From Rhodobacteraceae bacterium UBA2776 (GTDB taxonomy: Bacteria; Pseudomonadota; Alphaproteobacteria; Rhodobacterales; Rhodobacteraceae), in the NCBI GenBank assembly GCA_002352425.1, contig DEIK01000099.1:1-28368 (forward strand): DNA of 28,368 nt. Direction: 5' to 3'. The number at the start of each line of letters is the position of its first letter. Position 1 is the first letter of the stretch. Shown one piece after another: positions 8,110 through 15,634 of this stretch. A program made the position numbers and the translations under genes. A model generated the notes under the pieces. That model did no database searches, was not told the DNA's origin, and saw only the letters and a list, made by a program, of their open reading frames with translations.

Positions 8110-9702
8110 ATGCGTAAACGCCCTCTTGGTGCCAATATTTCCCATATGCTCAAGGCGCGCGGGGTTGATGTGATATTCGGCATTCCGGGGGTGCATAATG
8201 TCGAGCTGTATCGCGGCATTGAAGAGGCCGGTATCACCCATGTTTTGGCCCGCCACGAACAAGGCGCTGGCTTTATGGCTGACGGGTATGCGCGCGCAAC
8301 GGGCAAGCCCGGTGTGGCCTATGTGATCACTGGTCCTGGCTTGTGCAATATCATGACCCCGATGGGGCAGGCCTATTCCGACAGCGTGTCGATGCTGGTG
8401 ATTTCGTCCTGTTTGGAAACCAAAGACACCGGCATGGGCCGTGGCCGTTTGCACGAGATGCTGGATCAAGAAGGGGCTGCCGCCACGGTTTGTGACTGGT
8501 CCAAAACTGCCCCGGATGCCGCGGCCGCGTATCGGTTGATCGACAAGACATTTGCCGAGTTTTCCGCCAATCGCGCCCGCCCCAAACACATTCAGGTGCC
8601 GATTGATGTGCTGGGCACGCTTGCGGACGCGGCGCCAGATCAGCCCACTCCGCCCGCAAAACCCATTGCCCGCCCCGAAGACATCGCGGCGGCAGCAGAA
8701 TGGTTGCTGGGGGCCAAACGACCGATGTTTATCTTCGGTGGTGGGGCTGCCAGTGGTTTCGAGGCCGCGCGCAAACTGGTGCGCTTGACCCGTGCAGCCA
8801 CCATGTGCTCCTTTGCGGGACGTGGCATCATCGCGCCGGATTACCCGTTGAACTACGGCCCCTGTCTGGCCAAAGCCGACAGCGCCACTGAACTGGCCAA
8901 AGCCGATTTGGTGCTTTGCATCGGGACAGAACTGTCTGAAACAGACCTTTGGCGCGACCAGTTGGGCTATGACGCGCCGATGATCCGCGTTGATTTGGAC
9001 GCGCATTCCTTGGCGGATGATCACGTCGCTGACTTGCCAATTATGGGCGACGCGGCTGCGTTCCTGGCAGATATTTGCGATTTGATCGAAGGTCAAAACA
9101 TCAAAACGAACTGGGGGACCGAGGAGGTCGCTGCAGCCAAATTAGCCTATGCGGCTGAAACTGACGCGGCCCGTCAGGGCATCGCGCCGATCTGCGCAGC
9201 AATGGCCGAGGCGTTGCCAAAGGGCACGTTGATCTATTCGGACATGACGCAATTCGCTTATGTGTCCAAGGAACTCTATCCGCTGGACCGCCCGAACCTG
9301 TGGCACCACCCCTACGGTTTTGGCACGCTTGGCTACGGATTGCCTGCGGCCATCGGCGGCAAAATTGGCCGCCCCAAAACGCCCGTCGTGGCGATTGCGG
9401 GGGATTACGGGTTTCACTACACGATGCAAGAACTCGGTGTTGCGGTGGAGTTGGGCCTAAGCCTGCCGATCATTCTGTGGGACAATGGCAAACTAAAGGA
9501 AATCGAAGACAGTATGGTGCGCAGCCAAATTGCACCCAATGCGGTGGTCGCCCAAAACCCTGATTTCTGCGCTTTGGCACGGGCTTTTGGGTCCAATGCA
9601 ACGGCCCCAGATACGCTGGTAGAGTTTCAGCAAGCCTTGAAGAACGCGCTAAAGGCCGACGGCCCGACACTGATCTATATAACGCCCGAAATCACAGTCT
9701 AA
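8110..9702 (+). CDS. ThDP-dependent decarboxylase/acetolactate synthase-like enzyme, possibly 5-guanidino-2-oxopentanoate decarboxylase
   Basis: The 530-residue product has the three-domain architecture of acetolactate synthase-like enzymes: N-terminal pyrimidine-binding domain with the catalytic Glu50 in ARHEQGAGFMADGYARATG, a central domain, and a C-terminal diphosphate-binding domain whose metal motif starts GDY (431-433) and ends DN (458-459). No regulatory subunit gene lies beside it, and it lacks the N-terminal extension of biosynthetic IlvB. Roseobacter proteins of this size are, from memory, often annotated as 5-guanidino-2-oxopentanoate decarboxylase (AruI, arginine transamination pathway), but no partner AruH-like transaminase is present here, so the substrate remains a guess. 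GGAG lies upstream of the ATG within the trkH end. The gene runs head-on into lysE with no space between the stop codons. Confidence 0.78.
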   Translation: MRKRPLGANISHMLKARGVDVIFGIPGVHNVELYRGIEEAGITHVLARHEQGAGFMADGYARATGKPGVAYVITGPGLCNIMTPMGQAYSDSVSMLVISSCLETKDTGMGRGRLHEMLDQEGAAATVCDWSKTAPDAAAAYRLIDKTFAEFSANRARPKHIQVPIDVLGTLADAAPDQPTPPAKPIARPEDIAAAAEWLLGAKRPMFIFGGGAASGFEAARKLVRLTRAATMCSFAGRGIIAPDYPLNYGPCLAKADSATELAKADLVLCIGTELSETDLWRDQLGYDAPMIRVDLDAHSLADDHVADLPIMGDAAAFLADICDLIEGQNIKTNWGTEEVAAAKLAYAAETDAARQGIAPICAAMAEALPKGTLIYSDMTQFAYVSKELYPLDRPNLWHHPYGFGTLGYGLPAAIGGKIGRPKTPVVAIAGDYGFHYTMQELGVAVELGLSLPIILWDNGKLKEIEDSMVRSQIAPNAVVAQNPDFCALARAFGSNATAPDTLVEFQQALKNALKADGPTLIYITPEITV

Positions 9703-10338
9703 CTATCGTTGTTCCATCGCCAGTCGTAGCCCAAGCGCAATAAAAATAGCACCCAAACCGCGATCCAGCCAAAGGCCAAAGCGTGGCGAATTGCGCAGCT
9801 TTTTTGTGAGCGTTTCGCCGGCCAGTATCAGCGGCGGTTCGACAAAGGCGGCAACCACAATGATTAGACTGCCATGCAGGAACAATTGCGCCCAAACAGG
9901 ACCAGCTCCGACCACCACGAATTGCGGCAGGAAGGCCAAAAAGAAAATCGCAACCTTGGGGTTCAGCAGCGCCACAATGACACCCTGCCGGTAGATTGGT
10001 CGAAATGCTGCGGACGTCTTCACCTGATCCGAGATAAACCCGCTGCCGTCAGACCTAAGCGCTGCAATGCCCAGCCAGATTAAATAGGCAGCGCCCGCCC
10101 ATTTCACCACCGAAAATGCGACCGCCGAAGTGGCTAAAATCGCCGACAGCCCAGCTGCGGCCATCAACACATGGCCAAACGCCCCTGTCCAAATACCCGC
10201 CAGAGCGGCAAAGCCAGATTTGCGCCCACCGCGCACAGTTTGGCCAAGGATAAACGCAACATCAGGGCCAGGGGCCAAGTTTAGAATGACCGCCGTTGTC
10301 AGGAAGGTGGTCCAGTGTAATAGCGTGTAGTCAAACAT
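9703..10338 (-). CDS. LysE/RhtB family amino acid exporter
   Basis: This 211-residue inner-membrane protein has about six hydrophobic helices and the family's N-terminal signature NLAPGPDVAFILGQTVRGG (residues 20-38), followed by the AALAGIWTGAFGHVL segment and the conserved LLNPKVAIFFLAFLPQFV around residues 124-141. Members export lysine, arginine, homoserine, threonine or other small amino compounds, and the substrate is not readable. AGGAGG overlaps the stop of the upstream minus-strand gene and lies five bases before the ATG, so translation is likely coupled to the SPOR/trypsin-like gene 9 nt upstream. Its 3' end abuts the converging ThDP enzyme gene. Confidence 0.92.
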   Translation of the reverse strand: MFDYTLLHWTTFLTTAVILNLAPGPDVAFILGQTVRGGRKSGFAALAGIWTGAFGHVLMAAAGLSAILATSAVAFSVVKWAGAAYLIWLGIAALRSDGSGFISDQVKTSAAFRPIYRQGVIVALLNPKVAIFFLAFLPQFVVVGAGPVWAQLFLHGSLIIVVAAFVEPPLILAGETLTKKLRNSPRFGLWLDRGLGAIFIALGLRLAMEQR

Positions 10339-10347
10339 CGCCGCCTC

Positions 10348-12114
10348 CTAGTTCCAGCAACTAACCAGCACAGTCATATCGGTGCCGATGGTGGTCAGAT
10401 CATTTGGTGTCAGTGCCCCACCGGGGTGCGACGCCGAAATCGTGACGCCGTTCTCGGACAGGGCTGCGCCCATGGCCTCTGAACTGATGGCAAAACTGAC
10501 CTCATCCGGTAGACGCTGACCGTTTGCCTGTGTCTTTGGCAAAAGCATGCCCAAAACGCTGCCCGTCATATCAAACACCGGACCACCCGCGTCGCCATCT
10601 TGCGCCGCCACAACAAGACGACGCAGTTCGACTTCGCCCTTTAGGCCGCGAATATCGCCAAGCTTGCCAAAGGTCATGGTCGAGGCCCCAAGAACACCTT
10701 CATAAGCATAGCCCGAGACCGCGACTTCAGAATTGATGCGCGGAATGGCAGTGCGAAAGTTTGCGTGATTTGTCGGGGACAGCGGTTCTAACGGGGTCAG
10801 CAGCGCAATGCCCAGATCAGCGTCCATGAACGTCACTTCGGCGTCATAACTGTCATCCAGCGAAATACGGCTGCAGTTTTGAACCGCTTCAATGGTGGTC
10901 AAAACCCGTCCGCCCGCATCGACATAAAAACCCGAGCGCGAGATAGTGGGTTTGCGAATTTCCAACCCGGCCAAAAGATCAATACGTTGATCCGGCGAAG
11001 CTTCGCCCAAGGTGTCAGACAGGGCCGTTTCGCCAAACGGCTTAAAGCTCGCCTTCATTTCCTCAATCACACGGGTACGGCGTTTTTCATCACCCGTTGG
11101 CCAGATCAGCGTGAAGCCTTTGACCATGCCACCCTTTAGGGCTGCATAGGTGTAGGACTGAATGTCGGCGTCTTGGCCCGTTAGGGTGAAACTGTTGTCC
11201 CGACGGTTGCGCTCGCCCTCGGTCGGGACAATCGCCAGCGTTTGCATGATGTCATACAGACCAAACAGCGAGGATTTATCCCCCACTTGCGAAATCAGCA
11301 AAACCCGCACGCCATTGTCTTCTTTGGAGCGAAAATGCACGAAAGGCGGTTCGTATTTCTCAAACTCGACCAGGGCCGTCGGGATGTTGATTTCGATCCC
11401 TGCAGCCTGTTCAATCAAGGGGGCCATACCGATGCCAGCCAAAATAGCGTTGTAGGATTTAAGCAATTCAGCGCGTTGCTTGGTGGTCAGAACGCCGGTT
11501 TCATCATAACCCAACGCGGCCTGATAGGCCGCCATCGCACCGCGTGTGCCGCGCCCAAAGGCACCATCAATGGCTGAATTGTAAAAGCCTTCCCATTGCA
11601 ATGCGGTCTGCAATAACTTGCGCTCATCTCGGTCCAGCAGGGCCTCGGACTTGCGGGCCTCGCGTGGGGTTTCGTCAACAGGTGGGGGCGGTGCGACGGG
11701 GGTTTCCACCACGGCAACTTCGGGTGTTGTATCAGGCGTTTGAGTGGTTTCGACAGGGGCAGGTGTGGGTGTTTGACTGCGCGTATCAGCGCCAACCGGC
11801 CAAAACTGCTGACGAAACGCTGCTCCATCCACCACGAAGCTATCGCGCGGGATCAGGTTTTCCTGGCGCAGTTGAACACGATGCGCTTCGGCTGCATCCG
11901 TTGTGAAAGGGCCCAACGCAATGGCGTACCAGCCAGAACCAATAGAAAACCCGTTCACATTTTCAAAAACACCAGCATATGCGCGGGCGCGGGCCTGACC
12001 TTGGCGCAGGCTTGGTTGTGCCTCGATCTGAATCCACGACGCCTGCTGTGCGTCTGCCGGTCCTGACAAGACCGCGAAAAATGCCAAAAATACCCAAACG
12101 AAAAATTGTTTCAT
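10348..12114 (-). CDS. Exported SPOR / peptidoglycan-binding / trypsin-like domain protein, probable inactive protease
   Basis: The 588-residue product starts at MKQFFVWVFLAFF, chosen because GAGGGG lies just upstream; the longer frame adds 16 unsupported residues. It has a signal peptide ending near ADAQQ (about residue 24), a SPOR-like domain (about 25-108, with WYAIALGPF typical of the fold), a Pro/Thr-rich linker (110-150), a PG_binding_1 domain (about 160-222, GFYNSAIDGAFGRGTRGAMAAYQ), a middle region resembling none that I know (235-385), and a C-terminal trypsin/HtrA-like domain (about 390-560). In that domain the histidine position of the usual TNxH motif reads TTIEA (Glu409), Asp433 is kept in DADLGIALL, and the serine motif GNSGG reads GDAGG (Ala509). 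It probably acts at the periplasmic cell wall as a binding or scaffold protein. It is co-transcribed with lysE. Confidence 0.82.
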   Translation of the reverse strand: MKQFFVWVFLAFFAVLSGPADAQQASWIQIEAQPSLRQGQARARAYAGVFENVNGFSIGSGWYAIALGPFTTDAAEAHRVQLRQENLIPRDSFVVDGAAFRQQFWPVGADTRSQTPTPAPVETTQTPDTTPEVAVVETPVAPPPPVDETPREARKSEALLDRDERKLLQTALQWEGFYNSAIDGAFGRGTRGAMAAYQAALGYDETGVLTTKQRAELLKSYNAILAGIGMAPLIEQAAGIEINIPTALVEFEKYEPPFVHFRSKEDNGVRVLLISQVGDKSSLFGLYDIMQTLAIVPTEGERNRRDNSFTLTGQDADIQSYTYAALKGGMVKGFTLIWPTGDEKRRTRVIEEMKASFKPFGETALSDTLGEASPDQRIDLLAGLEIRKPTISRSGFYVDAGGRVLTTIEAVQNCSRISLDDSYDAEVTFMDADLGIALLTPLEPLSPTNHANFRTAIPRINSEVAVSGYAYEGVLGASTMTFGKLGDIRGLKGEVELRRLVVAAQDGDAGGPVFDMTGSVLGMLLPKTQANGQRLPDEVSFAISSEAMGAALSENGVTISASHPGGALTPNDLTTIGTDMTVLVSCWN

Positions 12115-12282
12115 ATTACCCCTCAAGTGCACAAAGAAATTCTGGTGCGGAATCATTTCCACTTAAGTAGCGACAAGAATTGAGATTTGCACCCCATTTT
12201 TGCCTCAAACCCAAGGGATGGCGCGGCGGCTACCTATGCTATGCGTTTCATGTTAGGTGAAGTTGCTGAACAGGAGGCCGTG

Positions 12283-13710
12283 ATGACCGATACGCTTGAC
12301 CCCGACAACTGGCCGGAATTTCGCCAAACTGCCCATGCAATGTTGGACGCGGCCTTGGACAAAATGCAAGGTGCCACCGAGGGGCCGGTCTGGCAGGCCA
12401 TGCCCGACGCGATGAAACAGATGTTGCAGGTCCCATTGCCAGTGCAGGGCGCCGAGATCGGCGCGGTGCAGCAACAATTGCAAGACTTGTTGCCCTACGG
12501 GGTTGGCAACACCCATCCACGCTTCTTTGGTTGGGTGCATGGGGCAGGGACACCTGCGGGCATGATCGCTGACATCACGGCGGCCGCGATGAACGCCAAC
12601 TTGGGCGGGCGGGACCACGGCGCGATCTATGTGGAAAAACAGGTTGTCGCTTGGGTGCGCGAGATGTTCGGTTTTCCCGCTGACGCCAGCGGCTTGGTGG
12701 TGTCTGGCACCTCGATGGCGACCATCATTGCGCTCAAAGTGGCGCGGGATGAAGCGCTTGGAGGCGCGGCACGCAAGGATGGCGTCGATGGCGCGCGGCT
12801 GGTTGGATATGCCTCCAGTCAAGCGCATAATTGCGTGGCGCGGGCCTTTGATTTGCTGGGGCTTGGGGCGGATGCTCTGCGCTCTGTACCTGTGAGCATA
12901 GCCTATGAAATGGACGTTGATACGCTCGCAGAGATGATTGCAAAGGATCGCGCAGCAGGGCATCGGCCCTTCCTTATCGTCGGCACCGCAGGCAGCGTCA
13001 ACGTTGGCGCATTTGACGATCTGGACGGCTTGGCCGATCTGGCCGCGGTGCAAGACTTGTGGCTGCATATCGACGGCGCGTTCGGCGCGGCTGGGGTCTT
13101 GTCTGAAACTTTGCAGCCACGTTTGAAAGGCATCACACGGGCGGATTCGCTGGCTTTTGATTTCCACAAATGGATGCACGTGAACTATGACGCGGGCTTT
13201 GTTTTGGTCCGTGACGGGGCGGCGCATTTGGCCGCCTTTTCCAGCCGACCGGAGTACCTGCAAGCGACCGAGCGCGGCTTGGCGGCGGGCAATCCATGGC
13301 CTGTGGAATACGGCCCCGAATTGTCGCGGGGCTTTCGCGCCTTGAAAATCTGGACCCAAATCGCGACGCACGGCACCCAAACGCTGGGCACGATGATATC
13401 CAAAAACTGCGCCCAAGCCCAATTGCTTGCCGACCTCGTCACAACGCACCCCGACCTGACCCTACTAGCCCCCGTTGCCAGCAGCGTGGTTTGTTTCCGA
13501 TACGGCGACAATGACGCGGTGAATGGCGAGATTGTCATGCAGTTGCAAACAAGCGGCATCGCCGCCCCCTCGGTCACCACTTTGGACGGGCAGGTGGCAA
13601 TTCGCGTGAACATCACAAACCACCGCACGCAAGACAGCGACATGGCGCTGTTGGTGGATGAGGTTGCGCGGATTGGTGTGTTTATTAAAAAGGAATTTGA
13701 AAAATGTTGA
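12283..13710 (+). CDS. Group II pyridoxal-phosphate-dependent decarboxylase (aromatic-L-amino-acid/glutamate decarboxylase family), substrate unknown
   Basis: The 475-residue product is a fold-type I PLP enzyme of decarboxylase group II. It shows YGVGNTHPRFFGWVHG near residues 72-87, VVSGTSMATIIAL (139-151), the ring-stacking His182 in SSQAHNC, HIDGAFG with Asp264 and Ala266, and the Schiff-base Lys296 in FDFHKWMHVNYD. This is the layout of tyrosine, DOPA and tryptophan decarboxylases and of related enzymes, but the small divergent forms common in alphaproteobacteria have no fixed substrate. AGGAGG (12272-12277) lies five bases before ATG 12283; upstream ATG 12187 has no ribosome site and adds an unlikely 32 residues. 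It is divergent from the trypsin-like gene, and its stop overlaps the start of the next small ORF. Confidence 0.88.
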   Translation: MTDTLDPDNWPEFRQTAHAMLDAALDKMQGATEGPVWQAMPDAMKQMLQVPLPVQGAEIGAVQQQLQDLLPYGVGNTHPRFFGWVHGAGTPAGMIADITAAAMNANLGGRDHGAIYVEKQVVAWVREMFGFPADASGLVVSGTSMATIIALKVARDEALGGAARKDGVDGARLVGYASSQAHNCVARAFDLLGLGADALRSVPVSIAYEMDVDTLAEMIAKDRAAGHRPFLIVGTAGSVNVGAFDDLDGLADLAAVQDLWLHIDGAFGAAGVLSETLQPRLKGITRADSLAFDFHKWMHVNYDAGFVLVRDGAAHLAAFSSRPEYLQATERGLAAGNPWPVEYGPELSRGFRALKIWTQIATHGTQTLGTMISKNCAQAQLLADLVTTHPDLTLLAPVASSVVCFRYGDNDAVNGEIVMQLQTSGIAAPSVTTLDGQVAIRVNITNHRTQDSDMALLVDEVARIGVFIKKEFEKC

Positions 13711-14066
13711 ATCATAAGAGAATCATCAAAATTATCGAGAATGAAGGCGACCTAACCAAACTGCATAAATGGATTGTGAATGCCAGGCGTGAACAAGCCC
13801 AAAATGTGGAATCTGCCGCTGTTAAGCGCTTGGTGGAAGTAAATGCTCTGACCAATCACGGCGAGCCAAACGACTCGCTCGTATTGGATTTTTGGAAAAG
13901 CATAACAGCTCTCGAATTCGCACTATCAGATGAAAGGGGAAAAACAATTCGATTGGCGCGCACCCGTCAGAAGATCAAACGAGTAGGTGTTAGGCAAACT
14001 TTAGAGGACCTAGCGATGTCTTCGACCCCATCGGAAGGCTTTTTTTGCTGCGAGATAGGAACATGA
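13704..14066 (+). CDS. Small conserved-looking protein, N-terminal part of a gene apparently split by a frameshift
   Basis: The 120-residue frame starts inside the end of the decarboxylase gene (ATGTTGA at 13704-13710). It is mainly helical and charged, with LHKWIVNARREQAQNVESAAVKRLVE near 20-45, LVLDFWKSITALEFALSDERGKTIRLARTRQKI near 59-91 and VGVRQTLEDLAMSSTPSEGF near 94-113. After residue 114, at a run of seven T, the frame goes into CCEIGT and stops. The following overlapping frame continues with residues that look like the natural end of this protein. From memory, an uncharacterised alphaproteobacterial family of about 160 residues has both parts in one chain. The region is more AT-rich than its neighbours. 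Function unknown. Confidence 0.62.
   Translation: MLNHKRIIKIIENEGDLTKLHKWIVNARREQAQNVESAAVKRLVEVNALTNHGEPNDSLVLDFWKSITALEFALSDERGKTIRLARTRQKIKRVGVRQTLEDLAMSSTPSEGFFCCEIGT
14018..14046 (+). other. Hairpin plus T7 run inside the split gene: frameshift site or intrinsic terminator
   Basis: GTCTTC (14018-14023) pairs with GAAGGC (14034-14039), six pairs including one G-T, and is followed directly by seven T (14040-14046). The shape is that of an intrinsic terminator, yet it lies within the coding frame. The same T-run is where a -1 shift would join the two ORFs. Confidence 0.5.
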
Positions 14067-14179
14067 TGGATATGAGTGCTGAGGCGGTCGTGTTACGCCA
14101 CCATGTGCGGTTTGAAGATTCTGTGCTAAAAGCGGCTCGAACGCGTTTGGAAGCGAAAGATAAAAAGGCAGGCAATTGA
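14063..14179 (+). CDS. 38-residue ORF, probable C-terminal part of the split gene
   Basis: The short frame begins with ATGATGGATATG, overlaps the preceding stop by four bases (ATGA, 14063-14066), and has AGGA at 14057-14060, so it could be translated on its own. It encodes MMDMSAEAVVLRHHVRFEDS and then a helical end, VLKAARTRLEAKDKKAGN. The segment AEAVVLRH...F...VLKAARTRLEA is what I would expect as the C-terminus of the upstream protein. Its frame stays open upstream to the T7 run, reading LLRDRN before the first Met. Joined by a -1 shift or one extra T, the two pieces give about 158 residues. A genuine separate small protein is the alternative. Confidence 0.5.
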   Translation: MMDMSAEAVVLRHHVRFEDSVLKAARTRLEAKDKKAGN

Positions 14180-14235
14180 CCCCCCCCGCCACATTGCCTA
14201 TTTGAAACCAACCCGCCAACAACCCCGAGGCCATG

Positions 14236-15159
14236 ATGACCGACAAACCCCGCAGCTTTCAGGAAATCATCCTGCGTCTTCAGTCCTATTGGGCGGCCAA
14301 GGGGTGTGCCGTCTTGCAACCCTATGACATGGAGGTCGGCGCGGGCACCTTTCACCCCGCCACAACCCTGCGCTCTTTGGGGACCAAACCTTGGGCGGCT
14401 GCTTATGTTCAACCCTCGCGCCGCCCAACCGATGGGCGCTATGGCGAAAACCCGAACCGCTTGCAGCATTACTACCAATATCAAGTGCTGATCAAACCCT
14501 CGCCGCCGGACCTTCAGGCGTTGTATTTGGGCAGCCTGCAAGCCATTGGTGTCGATATGGACCTGCATGATATCCGCTTTGTCGAGGATGATTGGGAATC
14601 GCCCACCCTTGGCGCATGGGGTTTGGGCTGGGAGGTTTGGTGCGACGGTATGGAAGTCAGCCAGTTCACCTATTTCCAACAGGTTGGCGGCCATGATTGC
14701 CATCCGGTGTCGGGTGAATTGACCTATGGGTTAGAGCGCCTTGCGATGTATGTTCTGGGCGTCGATCACGTCATGGACATGCCGTATAACGACCCCGACG
14801 CGATCATTCCGCTGAAATACGCCGATGTGTTTAAACAGACCGAGCAAGAATACTCGCGCTGGAATTTCGACATCGCCAACACAGATGTGTTGCTGAAACA
14901 ATTTGAAGAAGCCGAGGTCGCCTGCGCCGATATTTTGGAGCATCCCTATGAGGACCCCAAAACCGGCACGCGCATCGTTATGGTGCATCCGGCCTATGAT
15001 CAGGCGATCAAGGCCAGCCATCTGTTTAACCTGTTGGACGCGCGCGGCGTCATTTCCGTGACCGAACGCCAAGCCTATATTGGCCGCGTCCGCGCCCTGA
15101 CCAAAAAATGCGCTGATGCCTTTGTGGAAACAGACGCTGGCGGATGGGCTGCGCAATGA
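14236..15159 (+). CDS. glyQ: Glycyl-tRNA synthetase alpha subunit
   Basis: GlyQ is the catalytic subunit of the bacterial alpha2beta2 glycyl-tRNA synthetase, charging tRNA-Gly with glycine. The 307-residue product is essentially invariant family sequence: RSFQEIILRLQSYWAAKGC at the start, PYDMEVGAGTFHPATTLR (motif 2-like region), YVQPSRRPTDGRYGENPNR, and ELTYGLERLAMY (motif 3-like). I take ATG 14236 rather than ATG 14233 because GAGG (14227-14230) is then five bases away. The stop overlaps the next gene's start (ATGA, 15156-15159). Transcription of the whole glyQ-glyS unit ends at a strong terminator at 17878-17905. Confidence 0.97.
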   Translation: MTDKPRSFQEIILRLQSYWAAKGCAVLQPYDMEVGAGTFHPATTLRSLGTKPWAAAYVQPSRRPTDGRYGENPNRLQHYYQYQVLIKPSPPDLQALYLGSLQAIGVDMDLHDIRFVEDDWESPTLGAWGLGWEVWCDGMEVSQFTYFQQVGGHDCHPVSGELTYGLERLAMYVLGVDHVMDMPYNDPDAIIPLKYADVFKQTEQEYSRWNFDIANTDVLLKQFEEAEVACADILEHPYEDPKTGTRIVMVHPAYDQAIKASHLFNLLDARGVISVTERQAYIGRVRALTKKCADAFVETDAGGWAAQ

Positions 15160-15629
15160 GCGGTGGCAAGCTGATAGGAGTGGGTCTTTTGGTTGTAGCA
15201 TTGATCGCGGGCGTCATGCTCTATTACATGCAGAACTTTGCGTTTTATGATGAGATCGAGCAAAACACCGAAGTGGTCGAACTGACCTCAATCGTGTCGG
15301 GTGAGCCCGAAGAGATCATCGCAGACGGTTTTGAAGGGATCGACAGCGAGTCATCCCCAATCCGGTTTCGCGGCTGTTTCACCACCCCGATGTCGCAAGC
15401 ACTGCTGTCGGAAACCTATGTGTCCTATGACAAGGCCGTCCCCCTAAACGGCCCAACGTGGTTTGCCTGCTATGACGCCAAAGTCATTGGGGCAGACATT
15501 GAAGCTGGCGTTGCCTTGCCGTTTCTAGCCAAGGCCGATGTGTCAAACGGTGTCGACCGCGTTGTAGCGGTCTACCCTGATGGACGCGCCTTTATCTGGC
15601 ACCAACTCAATGAAAAATTTGCGGAATAA
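15156..15629 (+). CDS. Small membrane-anchored protein, DUF6446-like, between glyQ and glyS
   Basis: The 157-residue product starts MSGGKLIGVGLLVVALIAGV and has one N-terminal transmembrane segment (about residues 6-27), followed by a soluble, probably periplasmic domain with two cysteines (in RFRGCFTTPM and WFACYDAK) and a C-terminal DGRAFIWHQLNEKFAE. I recall this protein as DUF6446 in Rhodobacterales, regularly located between the two glycyl-tRNA synthetase genes; older annotations that call it a histidine kinase have no basis in the sequence. I took the ATGA-coupled start at 15156 rather than the ATG four codons earlier. The gap to glyS is 5 nt. Function unknown. Confidence 0.82.
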   Translation: MSGGKLIGVGLLVVALIAGVMLYYMQNFAFYDEIEQNTEVVELTSIVSGEPEEIIADGFEGIDSESSPIRFRGCFTTPMSQALLSETYVSYDKAVPLNGPTWFACYDAKVIGADIEAGVALPFLAKADVSNGVDRVVAVYPDGRAFIWHQLNEKFAE

Positions 15630-15634
15630 CCCCC

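Noticed and set aside
7984..9096. Open frame of 370 codons on the minus strand opposite trkH end and the ThDP enzyme
   Set aside because: Shadow of a clearly coding strand; composition is unlike a real protein.
12253..13449. Open frame of 398 codons on the minus strand opposite the PLP decarboxylase
   Set aside because: The plus-strand frame carries all PLP-enzyme motifs; the reverse frame is His/Gln/Arg-rich with no domain.
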